This document shows, one piece after another, positions 15,748-24,743 of a DNA stretch of 64,000 nucleotides. Source of the stretch: HR10 sp964615335 (GTDB taxonomy: Bacteria; Acidobacteriota; Blastocatellia; HR10); contig CAZTMT010000009.1 of the NCBI GenBank assembly GCA_964615335.1, positions 62,001-126,000 on the forward strand, written 5' to 3'. The first letter of the stretch is position 1. Each line of letters opens with the position of its first letter. Position numbers and translations under genes: made by a program. The notes beneath the pieces are model-generated. The model was not told where the DNA came from, did no database searches, and worked only from the letters and a program-made list of their open reading frames with translations.

Positions 15748-18393
15748 ATGGACTTCACGCGTCTGACGGAGAAGGTCCAAGAAGCTGTGCGCGCGGCTCA
15801 GAGCGTAGCGGCGCGCTACAGTCATCAGCAGATTGATGTCGAACATCTGCTGCTGGCCCTGCTGCAGCAGGAGGGGGGATTAGCCTCGGCGATCCTGGAG
15901 AAGGCCGGCATTGATCCGCGCCAGGTCATCGCCCGTCTGGAGCAGGAGCTAGCCCGCTGGCCCAAGGTGAGCGGTCCGGCCGCCGGTCCCGATTACGTTT
16001 ACATCACGGGACGCCTCAATCACCTGCTGGCGAGAGCCGAGGAGGAAGCGGCTCGTCTGAAGGACGAGTACATCAGCGTCGAGCACATTCTGCTCGCCAT
16101 TTTGGAGGAAGGGCGCAAACAAGCGGCCGGGCGCATCTTGCTCGAGCTTGGTCTTGATCGCGATCGCCTGATGAAGGCCTTGCAGCAGATCCGGGGAACG
16201 CAGCGTGTGACCAGCCCGACGCCTGAAGCGACCTATCAAGCGCTCGAACGCTACGGGCGCGATCTGACTCGGCTCGCCGCTCAGGGGAAGCTCGATCCGG
16301 TCATCGGGAGAGATGATGAGATCCGGCGTATTATTCAGGTCCTCTCGCGTCGGACCAAGAATAATCCCGTGCTCATTGGCGAGCCGGGTGTTGGGAAAAC
16401 GGCTATCGTCGAGGGGCTTGCGCAACGGATCGTGCGAGGGGATGTCCCCGAGGGGCTCAAGAACAAGCGCGTCATTCAACTGGACATGGGCGCACTTATT
16501 GCCGGAGCGAAATATCGCGGCGAGTTCGAGGAGCGTCTGAAGGCCGTGCTCCGCGAGGTCCAGGAGTCGCAGGGCGAGATCATCCTCTTCATTGACGAAT
16601 TGCACACGGTCGTCGGAGCCGGTCGCGCCGAGGGCGCGACCATGGATGCGAGCAACCTCCTCAAGCCCATGCTCGCCCGCGGCGAATTGCGGTGCATCGG
16701 AGCGACGACGCTGGACGAATATCGCAAGTACATCGAGAAGGACGCCGCGCTGGAACGGCGCTTCCAACCGATCCTGGTCGGAGAACCCTCGGTCGAGGAT
16801 ACGATCTCGATCCTGCGCGGGCTGAAGGAGCGGTATGAGGTCCATCATGGCGTGCGCATCAAGGATTCGGCCCTTGTGGCAGCGGCCATGCTCTCCAGCC
16901 GGTACATCTCGGATCGCTTCTTGCCGGATAAGGCGATTGACCTGGTGGACGAAGCGGCGGCGCGGCTGCGCACGGAGATCGATTCGATGCCCTCGGAGCT
17001 GGATGAGATCCTGCGGCGGATCATGCAACTGGAGATCGAGCGCGAGGGGTTAAAGCGCGAAACCGATCCGGCCTCTCGCGAGCGCTTGCGTCGGATCGAG
17101 GATGAGCTGGCCGAATTGCGCGTGCAGGCGGATCGGCTCCGCGCGCAGTGGGAGGAGGAGAAGCAGATTCTGGCCCACTTGCGCGAGCTGCGCGAGCAGA
17201 TCGAGCAGACGAAGATCCTCATCGAGCAGGCCGAGCGCGCTTATGATCTCAACCGAGCCGCCGAGCTGCGCTACGGGCGTCTGGTTGAGCTGGAGAAGCG
17301 CGTGCGCGAGCAGGAGGCCCAGCTCGCCGAATTAGCCGCGCGGCACGGAGGCGTGCGGTTGCTCAAAGAGGAAGTAGATGAGGAGGACATCGCCGAGGTC
17401 GTGAGCCGCTGGACGGGTATTCCCGTGAGCCGTCTGCTAGAGGGGGAGATTCAGAAGCTGCTCCGTCTGGAAGAAGAGCTGCACAAGCGGGTCGTCGGTC
17501 AGGAGGAGGCCGTGCGCGCTGTCGCCGAAGCCGTGCGTCGCGCGCGCGCCGGGCTGAAAGACCCCAACCGCCCCATCGGAAGCTTCATCTTCCTCGGTCC
17601 GACGGGCGTCGGCAAGACGGAGCTGGCCCGCGCGCTCGCCGAATGTCTCTTCGATGATGAGCGCGCCCTCATTCGGATTGATATGTCCGAGTACATGGAG
17701 AAACATGCGGTGGCGCGATTGATCGGCGCGCCGCCCGGATATGTCGGGTACGAGGAAGGAGGGCAGCTCACCGAGGCTGTGCGCCGTCGGCCCTACTCGG
17801 TCATCCTCTTCGACGAGTTGGAGAAAGCCCATTGGGATGTCTTCAACATTCTGTTGCAGATTCTTGACGATGGACGCCTGACCGATAGCCACGGGCGCAC
17901 GGTGGACTTCAAGAATACGATCATCATTATGACGTCCAACATCGGGAGCCACCTCATCCTGGAACATCGGGGAGGGGCCCAGGGTCCCGAATACGAGCGG
18001 ATGAAGGAGACCGTGCTGGCGGAGTTGCGCCGGACATTCCGTCCGGAGTTCTTGAACCGCGTGGATGAGATCGTCGTCTTCCATGCCCTCACCGAAGAGC
18101 ATCTGAAGCGAATCGTGGAGATTCAACTGAATCGGCTTCGAGAGCGGCTGCGGGATCGGCAGATCGAATTGGAACTCTCCGAACGGGCGAAGGCGCGGCT
18201 GGCCCAGTGGGGGTATGATCCGGTCTTCGGCGCGCGACCGCTCAAGCGGGTGATCCAGCGGGAAGTGGAGACGCCGCTGGCGAAATTGATCTTGCAGGGC
18301 GAGGTGCGAGATAATTTCCTCGTCCTCGTGGACGAAGAGGGAGGCCGGCTCACCTTCTCGGCTCAACCGAAGGAGGCCCCGGTCGCCCCGTGA
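15748..18393 (+). CDS. clpB: Disaggregase ClpB (Hsp104 family)
   Basis: 881 aa, usual length. The double Clp-N domain covers residues 1-150. AAA1 has Walker A GEPGVGKT near residue 212 and Walker B ILFIDELHT. The coiled middle domain spans about 410-530, and AAA2 has GPTGVGKTELARALAE near 617 and VILFDELEKAH. The middle domain separates it from ClpA/ClpC. It pulls aggregated proteins through its pore and hands them to DnaK/DnaJ, both encoded upstream. ATG follows CAGAGGAGAGAGACT. It lies 18 bases after cbpA and 21 before degP, so one transcript is likely. Confidence 0.97.
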   Translation: MDFTRLTEKVQEAVRAAQSVAARYSHQQIDVEHLLLALLQQEGGLASAILEKAGIDPRQVIARLEQELARWPKVSGPAAGPDYVYITGRLNHLLARAEEEAARLKDEYISVEHILLAILEEGRKQAAGRILLELGLDRDRLMKALQQIRGTQRVTSPTPEATYQALERYGRDLTRLAAQGKLDPVIGRDDEIRRIIQVLSRRTKNNPVLIGEPGVGKTAIVEGLAQRIVRGDVPEGLKNKRVIQLDMGALIAGAKYRGEFEERLKAVLREVQESQGEIILFIDELHTVVGAGRAEGATMDASNLLKPMLARGELRCIGATTLDEYRKYIEKDAALERRFQPILVGEPSVEDTISILRGLKERYEVHHGVRIKDSALVAAAMLSSRYISDRFLPDKAIDLVDEAAARLRTEIDSMPSELDEILRRIMQLEIEREGLKRETDPASRERLRRIEDELAELRVQADRLRAQWEEEKQILAHLRELREQIEQTKILIEQAERAYDLNRAAELRYGRLVELEKRVREQEAQLAELAARHGGVRLLKEEVDEEDIAEVVSRWTGIPVSRLLEGEIQKLLRLEEELHKRVVGQEEAVRAVAEAVRRARAGLKDPNRPIGSFIFLGPTGVGKTELARALAECLFDDERALIRIDMSEYMEKHAVARLIGAPPGYVGYEEGGQLTEAVRRRPYSVILFDELEKAHWDVFNILLQILDDGRLTDSHGRTVDFKNTIIIMTSNIGSHLILEHRGGAQGPEYERMKETVLAELRRTFRPEFLNRVDEIVVFHALTEEHLKRIVEIQLNRLRERLRDRQIELELSERAKARLAQWGYDPVFGARPLKRVIQREVETPLAKLILQGEVRDNFLVLVDEEGGRLTFSAQPKEAPVAP

Positions 18394-18414
18394 TCTCCTC
18401 GGGGGAGGACGGAG

Positions 18415-19941
18415 ATGAGAGCGATCATCAAGAGAATCGGAACTCTTTCCCAGGGGCGCACCCGACACATTGCGGGAGCCCTCGGACTTCTCCTGGTCGG
18501 GATTTTGGCGGGATCGGCGATCACGGCGCGGACGGATTGGTCTCCGTTCCGAGGGAACGAGACGAAGGTCCCTGTCTACCTGGCGACGGGAACGCCGATC
18601 AGCGGGAATATCTCTCTGCTGGAGGGATTGGGGCCCGTCGTGCGCGCCGTGCGCGATTCGGTCGTCAGTATTGAGACGAAGATCCCCATTCGGGGGGAGT
18701 GGGGAACGTTCTTCGATGACCCGTTCTTCCGCTGGTTCTTCGGAGAGCCTCGCGTTCCGCGGCGGGAGCAATATCGTCAAGGGCTCGGTTCGGGCGTGAT
18801 CGTGAGCCCGGATGGATACATCCTGACGAACCATCACGTCGTGGAGAACGCTGTGGAGTTGGATGTGATGCTGGCCGACGGGCGCCGATTCAAGGGGCGG
18901 GTGATCGGGTCCGATCCGAAGACAGACATTGCGGTCGTGAAGATCGAGGCGACGAAGCTCCCGGCGATCGTGCTGGGCGACTCCTCGCGGGTCCAGGCGG
19001 GAGATTTCGTCATCGCCATTGGGAGCCCGTTCAATCCGCAGTTGCGGCACACGGTGACCTTCGGGATCGTGAGCGCGACCGGGCGCGGGAGCCTCGGCAT
19101 CGCCGATTATGGCGATTTCATCCAGACGGATGCGGCGATTAATCCCGGCAATTCGGGCGGACCGCTGGTGAACATGCGCGGCGAGTTGATCGGCATCAAT
19201 ACGGCGATCTTCACCCGGGGAGCGCCGGCCAATGCAGGCGTGGGCTTCGCCATCCCGATCAACATGGCGCGCGAGGTGATGGATCGGATTCTGAAGTACG
19301 GGCGCGTCGTGCGCGGATATCTGGGGGTGAACATTCAGACCTTGACCGAGGAGATGGCGGAAGTCTATGGAGCCAAGGGACGCCGGGGGGCGATCGTCCT
19401 GGACGTCGTCCCCGGGAGTCCGGCGGATCGCGCGGGCCTGCGGCGCGATGACATCATCCTGGAGTTCAACGGACAGCAGGTCAGCACGAGCGAGCAGTTG
19501 AGAAACATGGTCGCGCTGACGGCTCCCGGAACGCGCGTGACGCTCACGATCCTGCGCGAAGGGCGGGAGCAGAAGGTCACCGCCGAACTGGAGGAGCTCA
19601 AGGAGGAACGCGCGGGTATCTCCTCGGGCGGGCCGTCCGAACGGGACATGACGTTAAGTGGTCTGGAGGTTCAGGAGCTGACGCCCGCTCTCCAGCGGCG
19701 GTACGATATTCCGGTTCGCATCACCGGGGTCCTCATCGTGGATGTCGCCGATGGGAGCCCGGCTGCGGAAGCGGGATTGGCGCCCGGGGATGTGATCCAG
19801 GAGATCAATCGCCAACCGGTTCGTACTCCGGCCGAATTTCGTCGTCTCGCGGCGGAGGTGGGTCGCCGCCGGGCCGTTCTTCGCGTGTACAGTCCGCGTC
19901 AGGGAGGAAGTTTCCTCGTGGTCCTTGAGCCGCGAGGGTGA
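18415..19941 (+). CDS. DegP/HtrA-family periplasmic serine protease with two PDZ domains
   Basis: 508 aa. One N-terminal hydrophobic segment (IAGALGLLLVGILAGSAI, residues 19-36) serves as signal or anchor. The trypsin-like domain carries the triad: His in LTNHHVV (about 140), Asp in KTDIAVVK (about 170), Ser in NPGNSGGPL (about 247). PDZ1 follows at about 300-390 (GYLGVNIQTL, GSPADRAGLRRDDIILEFNG). PDZ2 follows at about 410-505 (GVLIVDVADGSPAAEAGLAPGDVIQE). It degrades or refolds misfolded envelope proteins. ATG 18415 follows GGGGGAGGACGGAG. It belongs to the chaperone block and has a paralogue at 55608. Confidence 0.93.
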   Translation: MRAIIKRIGTLSQGRTRHIAGALGLLLVGILAGSAITARTDWSPFRGNETKVPVYLATGTPISGNISLLEGLGPVVRAVRDSVVSIETKIPIRGEWGTFFDDPFFRWFFGEPRVPRREQYRQGLGSGVIVSPDGYILTNHHVVENAVELDVMLADGRRFKGRVIGSDPKTDIAVVKIEATKLPAIVLGDSSRVQAGDFVIAIGSPFNPQLRHTVTFGIVSATGRGSLGIADYGDFIQTDAAINPGNSGGPLVNMRGELIGINTAIFTRGAPANAGVGFAIPINMAREVMDRILKYGRVVRGYLGVNIQTLTEEMAEVYGAKGRRGAIVLDVVPGSPADRAGLRRDDIILEFNGQQVSTSEQLRNMVALTAPGTRVTLTILREGREQKVTAELEELKEERAGISSGGPSERDMTLSGLEVQELTPALQRRYDIPVRITGVLIVDVADGSPAAEAGLAPGDVIQEINRQPVRTPAEFRRLAAEVGRRRAVLRVYSPRQGGSFLVVLEPRG

Positions 19942-19958
19942 AAGCGGAAGGGGGGGCG

Positions 19959-20258
19959 ATGGCGACCTATTACGTCTTGCGGCGAGCCAATGGGGATATT
20001 CTCACACTAGAGGTGGATGGAGTCTCTTATGTCGCCGTCTGGGCGAGCGAACAAGACCTCCGGCGCAGCAAGAGCGCGAATCCGGATCTGATGGTCTACG
20101 TCCCTGCCCCCCTGGAGCGGCGTCTCCTTCGGATGCGGTTCGGCGATCAGCCGGTGCGCCTCTTCCTTGTGGATGCTCGGGATCCGGATCTCCGGACCGG
20201 TCGCGAGATCACCCCCGAGGAAGCTTTCGGAGAGGCCGCTTTTCCGAAGGCGGCCTGA
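19959..20258 (+). CDS. Small conserved-looking protein of unknown function between degP and ftsH
   Basis: 99 aa, no signal peptide, no transmembrane segment. The sequence reads like a small beta-rich domain (TYYVLRRANGDILTLEVDG, RMRFGDQPVRLFLVDARD). I recognise no family. ATG 19959 follows GGAAGGGGGGGCG; the frame extends to an ATG at 19938 inside degP. It ends 10 bases before ftsH, so it is expected to be translated with the proteases. A regulator or adaptor of envelope proteolysis is a guess from position. Confidence 0.6.
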   Translation: MATYYVLRRANGDILTLEVDGVSYVAVWASEQDLRRSKSANPDLMVYVPAPLERRLLRMRFGDQPVRLFLVDARDPDLRTGREITPEEAFGEAAFPKAA

Positions 20259-20268
20259 GGGACCTTTT

Positions 20269-22119
20269 ATGGACAAGCTCACGCGACAGAAATGGATCTT
20301 CAGCGGTCTCTATTTGCTCTTCATGCTGGGCGTTTTGCTCTCCATTCAATATGCGCGGGTGAGACCCGAGCGCATCTCCTATAGCGAGTTCTGGGACGCT
20401 CTGCACCAGGGGCGGATCGCCGAAGTGTGGATCAGCGAGAGCGAGATCCGAGCCCGTCTCTCCGGAGAAGAGCGCTTGGTCGTCGCGACGCGGGTTCCTG
20501 GGATCGAGGAGCGGGAACTGCTCGGGGAGCTGCAACGGCGCCGGGTGAAATTCTCCGGCGTCATCGAACGCACGTCCTGGTGGGAGCAACTCTTCTTCTA
20601 TTGGATTTTGCCGCTTCTTGTTCTGGGTGCTCTCTGGGGCTATGGGATGCGACGTTTGGCGCAAGGGGGAGGGGGAGCCCTCACTTTCGGACGGAGCAAG
20701 GCGAAGATCTATGACACAAGCAGTGAGAATCGCGTGACGTTCGCTGATGTGGCGGGAGTGGACGAAGCGAAGGCCGAGCTGATGGAGATTGTGGACTTCT
20801 TGAAGAACCCGGTGCGCTACCAGCGCCTGGGCGGGCGTATTCCGAAGGGAGTGCTTCTGGTCGGGCCTCCGGGGACGGGCAAGACGCTCTTGGCGCGCGC
20901 GGTGGCCGGGGAGGCGGGCGTTCCGTTCTTCTCCATCTCGGGGTCGGAGTTCGTGGAGATGTTCGTGGGGGTGGGGGCGGCGCGCGTGCGTGATCTGTTC
21001 GAGCAGGCCAAGAGGCGCGCCCCGTGTATCGTCTTCATTGATGAGCTGGATGCCATCGGGAAGATGCGAGCCGTAGGAGGAGGGCTTGTCGGGGCCCATG
21101 ATGAGCGCGAGCAGACGCTCAATCAACTGCTGGTCGAAATGGATGGCTTCGATTCGTCCAAGGGCGTGATCATCATGGCGGCGACCAATAGGCCCGAAGT
21201 CCTGGATCCGGCGCTTCTGCGAGCGGGGCGTTTCGACCGGCGGATCGTCGTGGATAAGCCCGATGTGAGAGGGCGCGAGGAGATCTTGCGCGTGCATGCG
21301 CGAAAGATCCGGATGGCCTCCGATGTGGACCTGCGCCTTATCGCCGCGCGGACGCCCGGGATGGTCGGCGCCGATTTAGCCAACATCGTCAATGAGGCGG
21401 CTCTCCTGGCGGCGCGTCGCGGGGCATCGGAAGTCCAGATGCAGGACTTCGAGAACGCCATAGATCGTGTCCTGCTGGGGCTGGAGAAAAAGGGGCGCGT
21501 CATGTCGCCTGAGGAGAAGGAGCGGGTCGCCTACCATGAGGTCGGGCATGCGCTTGTGGCTCTTTCGGTCCCTCATGCCGATCCCGTTCACAAGGTGACG
21601 ATCATTCCGCGGACGATCGGAGCGCTCGGGGCGACGCTGCAGTTGCCGATGGAGGATCGGTATCTGCTCACGCGATCGCAACTGGAGGACCGGCTCGCCG
21701 TCTTGCTCGGAGGGCGCGCGGCCGAAGAGCTGATCTTCGGTGAGGTTTCAACGGGAGCGCACAATGATTTGGAGCAGGCGACCGAAATCGCCCGCCAGAT
21801 GGTCATGCGATTCGGCATGAGCGAGCGGCTGGGGCCGTTGACCTATGGACGCCCGTGGGCCGGACAGTTCCTTCACGCTCCGCTCTCGGCGGGCGAGGAG
21901 CGAAATTTCAGTGAGCACATGGCGCGTCAGATTGATGAGGAAGTGCACCGCGTGGTGACCGAAGCCTATCAGCGCGCGCGGATGATTCTGCAGGAGAAAC
22001 AGCAGATTCTCCGGCGTGTGGCTCAGGAGCTGATGCGGCGGGAGACGCTGGATCGAGAAGAGCTCGAACGGTTGGTGCGACAGCAGGAGGTGGTCGCGAC
22101 TCCGGCGCCTGCGGAGTAG
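20269..22119 (+). CDS. ftsH: ATP-dependent zinc metalloprotease FtsH
   Basis: 616 aa. Two membrane segments flank a short periplasmic domain: residues about 9-25 (FSGLYLLFMLGVLLSI) and about 105-125 (LFFYWILPLLVLGALWGYGM). The AAA domain has GPPGTGKTLLARAVAGEAG, IVFIDELDAIG and the second-region-of-homology arginines (LRAGRFDRRI). The protease domain carries the zinc motif HEVGHALVAL and the later ligand region GAHNDLEQAT. ATG 20269 follows GAGGGACCTTTT; an upstream in-frame extension overlaps the preceding gene and is rejected. It degrades unassembled membrane proteins and short-lived regulators. It is the last gene of the stress block. Confidence 0.97.
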   Translation: MDKLTRQKWIFSGLYLLFMLGVLLSIQYARVRPERISYSEFWDALHQGRIAEVWISESEIRARLSGEERLVVATRVPGIEERELLGELQRRRVKFSGVIERTSWWEQLFFYWILPLLVLGALWGYGMRRLAQGGGGALTFGRSKAKIYDTSSENRVTFADVAGVDEAKAELMEIVDFLKNPVRYQRLGGRIPKGVLLVGPPGTGKTLLARAVAGEAGVPFFSISGSEFVEMFVGVGAARVRDLFEQAKRRAPCIVFIDELDAIGKMRAVGGGLVGAHDEREQTLNQLLVEMDGFDSSKGVIIMAATNRPEVLDPALLRAGRFDRRIVVDKPDVRGREEILRVHARKIRMASDVDLRLIAARTPGMVGADLANIVNEAALLAARRGASEVQMQDFENAIDRVLLGLEKKGRVMSPEEKERVAYHEVGHALVALSVPHADPVHKVTIIPRTIGALGATLQLPMEDRYLLTRSQLEDRLAVLLGGRAAEELIFGEVSTGAHNDLEQATEIARQMVMRFGMSERLGPLTYGRPWAGQFLHAPLSAGEERNFSEHMARQIDEEVHRVVTEAYQRARMILQEKQQILRRVAQELMRRETLDREELERLVRQQEVVATPAPAE

Positions 22120-22165
22120 CCGACTGGAGACGTGCGTTCCGTCGGCTCTTGTGGGGAGGAAACCT

Positions 22166-23554
22166 ATGGGATCATCGGTGATCTTCGCCGGAGTTTCTCC
22201 CCATCCTCCGATCATCATCCCGGAGGTCGGGGGGCGACATCTTCAAGAGGTGCGGGAGACGGTGCGCGGCGTCGAGGAGATGATGCAGCGGCTGGTCGCC
22301 GCGCGTCCGGATGTCGTCGTGATCATCAGCCCGCACGCGCCTCTGGATCCTCAGAGCTTCAGCGCCTATAGCGGACCTCGATTGCGGGGCGACCTGTGGG
22401 ATTTTGGGGCTCCTCAGGTCGAGTTCGACGTCCCCAATCACGTCGTGTTGCTCTCGCGCCTTTCGGCTCTCGCTCACGAGCGGGGCCTTTCGATGTGGCT
22501 TGTTCCGGCCGGACGGCGCCTGGATCATGGGACGATGGTTCCGCTCTATTATCTCCTCAAGGCGGGATGGCGCTCGAGCGTTCTGGTCGTCGGCATTTCC
22601 TTGCGCCCGGCTGAGGAGCATCTCCATTTCGGCGAATGTCTGGCCGAAGCGGCCGCGCAGCTCCAGTTGCGTCTGGCGATTTGCGCCAGCGGCGATATGA
22701 GCCACCGCTTGAAGCCGGGAGCGCCGGCCGGATACCATCCCGAAGCCCATCGCTATGATCGGGAGATCGTCGAAGCGATTCGCGCCGGCGATTTCGAGCG
22801 CATCCTGCGCCTGGATCCAAACCTGCGCGAGCAGGCGGGCGAGGATATCTACCGATCGTTGCTCATCGCCTACGGGGCGCTCGGGCGCACGCTCCACCGC
22901 CCGGAGGTCTTCTCTTACGAGGGACCTTTTGGCGTCGGATATATGGCCGCTGTGCTCGCCGATTATTCGGAGAGCGAATCGGCTCACCTGCCGGAGTCGG
23001 CTCTCGGCGAGGCCGATTTACCCGCGCTCGCCCGACGCGCCGTTCGCGTGTATCTGGAGCAGGGGCGCGTTCTCGATCCCCCCGAACGGCTTCAGGGGAT
23101 CGCCGCCGAATGTGCGGGCGTCTTCGTCAGCATCAAAACGCGTCGCGGCGCGCTGCGCGGATGCATCGGGACGATTGAGCCCACGCAGGAGAATGTGGCG
23201 CGCGAAGTCATTCACAACGCCATTGCCGCAGCGACGCGCGATCCGCGATTTGAGCCCGTGCGCCTCGAGGAGCTGCCGGATCTGGTCTTCTCCGTAGATG
23301 TCCTTTCGGAGCCGGAGCCCGTTGGAGGTCCGGAGGATCTCGATCCGCAGCGCTACGGAGTCATCGTCCAGACGGACGATGGGCGGCGAGGGCTCTTGCT
23401 GCCAGATCTTCCGGATGTGAAGACCGTCGAACAGCAACTCCATTATGCTCGCCTGAAGGCCGGTATTCGACCGGAGGAACCGATTCGCCTCTTCCGCTTC
23501 ACCGTGCGGCGCATCCGAGAGGCGGCAGCATCGGGGACGGATTCAGGGGAATGA
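22166..23554 (+). CDS. Fused MEMO-like (LigB-type) and AMMECR1 protein
   Basis: 462 aa. The N-terminal half is a class III extradiol dioxygenase/MEMO-type domain (VSPHPPIIIPEVGG, IISPHAPLDPQSF, RLDHGTMVPLYYLL, CASGDMSHRL), retaining the histidines and acidic residue of the metal site. The C-terminal half, from about residue 285, is AMMECR1 (GVFVSIKTRRGALRGCIGT, AREVIHNAIAAATRDPRF, SVDVLSEPEPV). These domains define components of the AmmeMemoRadiSam system, whose third part is a radical SAM protein; none is encoded nearby. ATG 22166 follows GGGGAGGAAACCT. Biochemical role unknown; RNA or protein modification has been suggested for such sets. Confidence 0.85.
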   Translation: MGSSVIFAGVSPHPPIIIPEVGGRHLQEVRETVRGVEEMMQRLVAARPDVVVIISPHAPLDPQSFSAYSGPRLRGDLWDFGAPQVEFDVPNHVVLLSRLSALAHERGLSMWLVPAGRRLDHGTMVPLYYLLKAGWRSSVLVVGISLRPAEEHLHFGECLAEAAAQLQLRLAICASGDMSHRLKPGAPAGYHPEAHRYDREIVEAIRAGDFERILRLDPNLREQAGEDIYRSLLIAYGALGRTLHRPEVFSYEGPFGVGYMAAVLADYSESESAHLPESALGEADLPALARRAVRVYLEQGRVLDPPERLQGIAAECAGVFVSIKTRRGALRGCIGTIEPTQENVAREVIHNAIAAATRDPRFEPVRLEELPDLVFSVDVLSEPEPVGGPEDLDPQRYGVIVQTDDGRRGLLLPDLPDVKTVEQQLHYARLKAGIRPEEPIRLFRFTVRRIREAAASGTDSGE

Positions 23555-23585
23555 GGAAGACTCTCGTGGGTTGGGGAGGGAGCGT

Positions 23586-24722
23586 ATGGTCTCATACCAG
23601 GACATTGAGATCGTCAAGGCGTATGTCCCGCAGGGAGAGGGATGGGTCTTGAGCCTGTATCTGGATGTGGATCAATCCAAGCCGAGCAATCGGAAGCGCG
23701 GATTCGAGACGGTTCTGCAGAACCTGCTGCGGGACGTCTCGCAAAATCTGGAAGAAAGCGCGCGCGCGGAGTTCGAGCAGAACCGGGCGCGCTTGCTTCG
23801 ATTCCTTCACAGCTACACGCCGAGGAAGAAGAGTCTGGTCGTCTTCTCCGATACCCGGCATGATTTCTGGTGGGATCGCGAGTTTCCGATCCTCTTGCCG
23901 AGCGTGGCGCGCTTTGAGCGAGTGCCTTATCTCCGCCCTCTCATTGAGGCGCTCGACGAACACGAGCGATATGGGGTCGTCCTGATGGATAAGGAGAAGG
24001 CGCGGTTTTTCACTGTGTACCTGGGCGAAATTCAGGAGCACGAAGCGCTCTTCGATGAGGTGCCCCGGCGCACGGTGACCACGAGCATGGATCGGATCTG
24101 GTCGCAGAAGAATCTTCAGCGACATCACGATATGCATGTGCACGGGCATGCCGTGCGCGTGGTGGAGCGCTTGAGGGAGGTGATGGAGCAGCACCGCTTC
24201 GATCGCCTCCTTGTGGGAGGGACAGTGGAGGCTGTCGGTGAGCTGATGCGCGTGTTGCCCAAACGGATGAGAGAACGCGTCGTGGGAACGCTCTCTCTGC
24301 CCATCACGGCTTCGGAGCAAGAGGTTCTCGCCGAGACTCTGCGCCTGCAGGAGCAGGCCGAGCGCGAGGCCGAACAGCGTTTGGTCGAGGCGCTCATCAC
24401 GGCGGCCAATAAGGGCGATCGCGCCGTCCTGGGTCCGACGGCGACGCTGGAGGCCCTTCATGAGGGGAGAGTGGGGCGGCTCCTCTATGCGCGCCATCAT
24501 CAGATCACGGGCTCCATCTGCGCCGGCTGTGGCGCTCTCTTCTGGAACCCTCCCCCGCCGCGCTGCTGGTATTGTGGAGGGAATCTGGAGGAGGTGTCCG
24601 ACTTTCTGGAGCACATTCTAGAGCGCACGCTCGCTCTGGGAGGCAGTGTCGAAGAGGTGCGCGGACCGGCGGCCGAGAAGTTAGAGGCCGTCGGGGGGCT
24701 GGGAGCCTTCTTGCGGTATTGA
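23586..24722 (+). CDS. Bacterial archaeo-eukaryotic release-factor-like protein with zinc ribbon
   Basis: 378 aa. The middle and end resemble the eRF1-like family (GVVLMDKEKARFFTVYLGEI, FDRLLVGGTVEAVGELMRVLP, LQEQAEREAEQRLVEALI, GDRAVLGPTATLEALHEGRVGRLL). It closes with a CxxC-x14-CxxC zinc ribbon (CAGCGALFWN...CWYCGG). The N-terminal part carries WVLSLYLDVDQSKPSNRK, typical of the group. In eukaryotic relatives such domains act on stalled ribosomes or peptidyl-tRNA; bacterial members are poorly understood. ATG 23586 follows GGGGAGGGAGCGT; a TTG at 23571 is in frame. It starts 32 bases after the MEMO-AMMECR1 gene. Confidence 0.75.
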   Translation: MVSYQDIEIVKAYVPQGEGWVLSLYLDVDQSKPSNRKRGFETVLQNLLRDVSQNLEESARAEFEQNRARLLRFLHSYTPRKKSLVVFSDTRHDFWWDREFPILLPSVARFERVPYLRPLIEALDEHERYGVVLMDKEKARFFTVYLGEIQEHEALFDEVPRRTVTTSMDRIWSQKNLQRHHDMHVHGHAVRVVERLREVMEQHRFDRLLVGGTVEAVGELMRVLPKRMRERVVGTLSLPITASEQEVLAETLRLQEQAEREAEQRLVEALITAANKGDRAVLGPTATLEALHEGRVGRLLYARHHQITGSICAGCGALFWNPPPPRCWYCGGNLEEVSDFLEHILERTLALGGSVEEVRGPAAEKLEAVGGLGAFLRY

Positions 24723-24743
24723 ATTCGGTCGGGAGGGGAGAGC

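Noticed and set aside
17437..19050. Minus-strand frame of 537 codons over clpB and degP
   Set aside because: Antisense shadow without domains.
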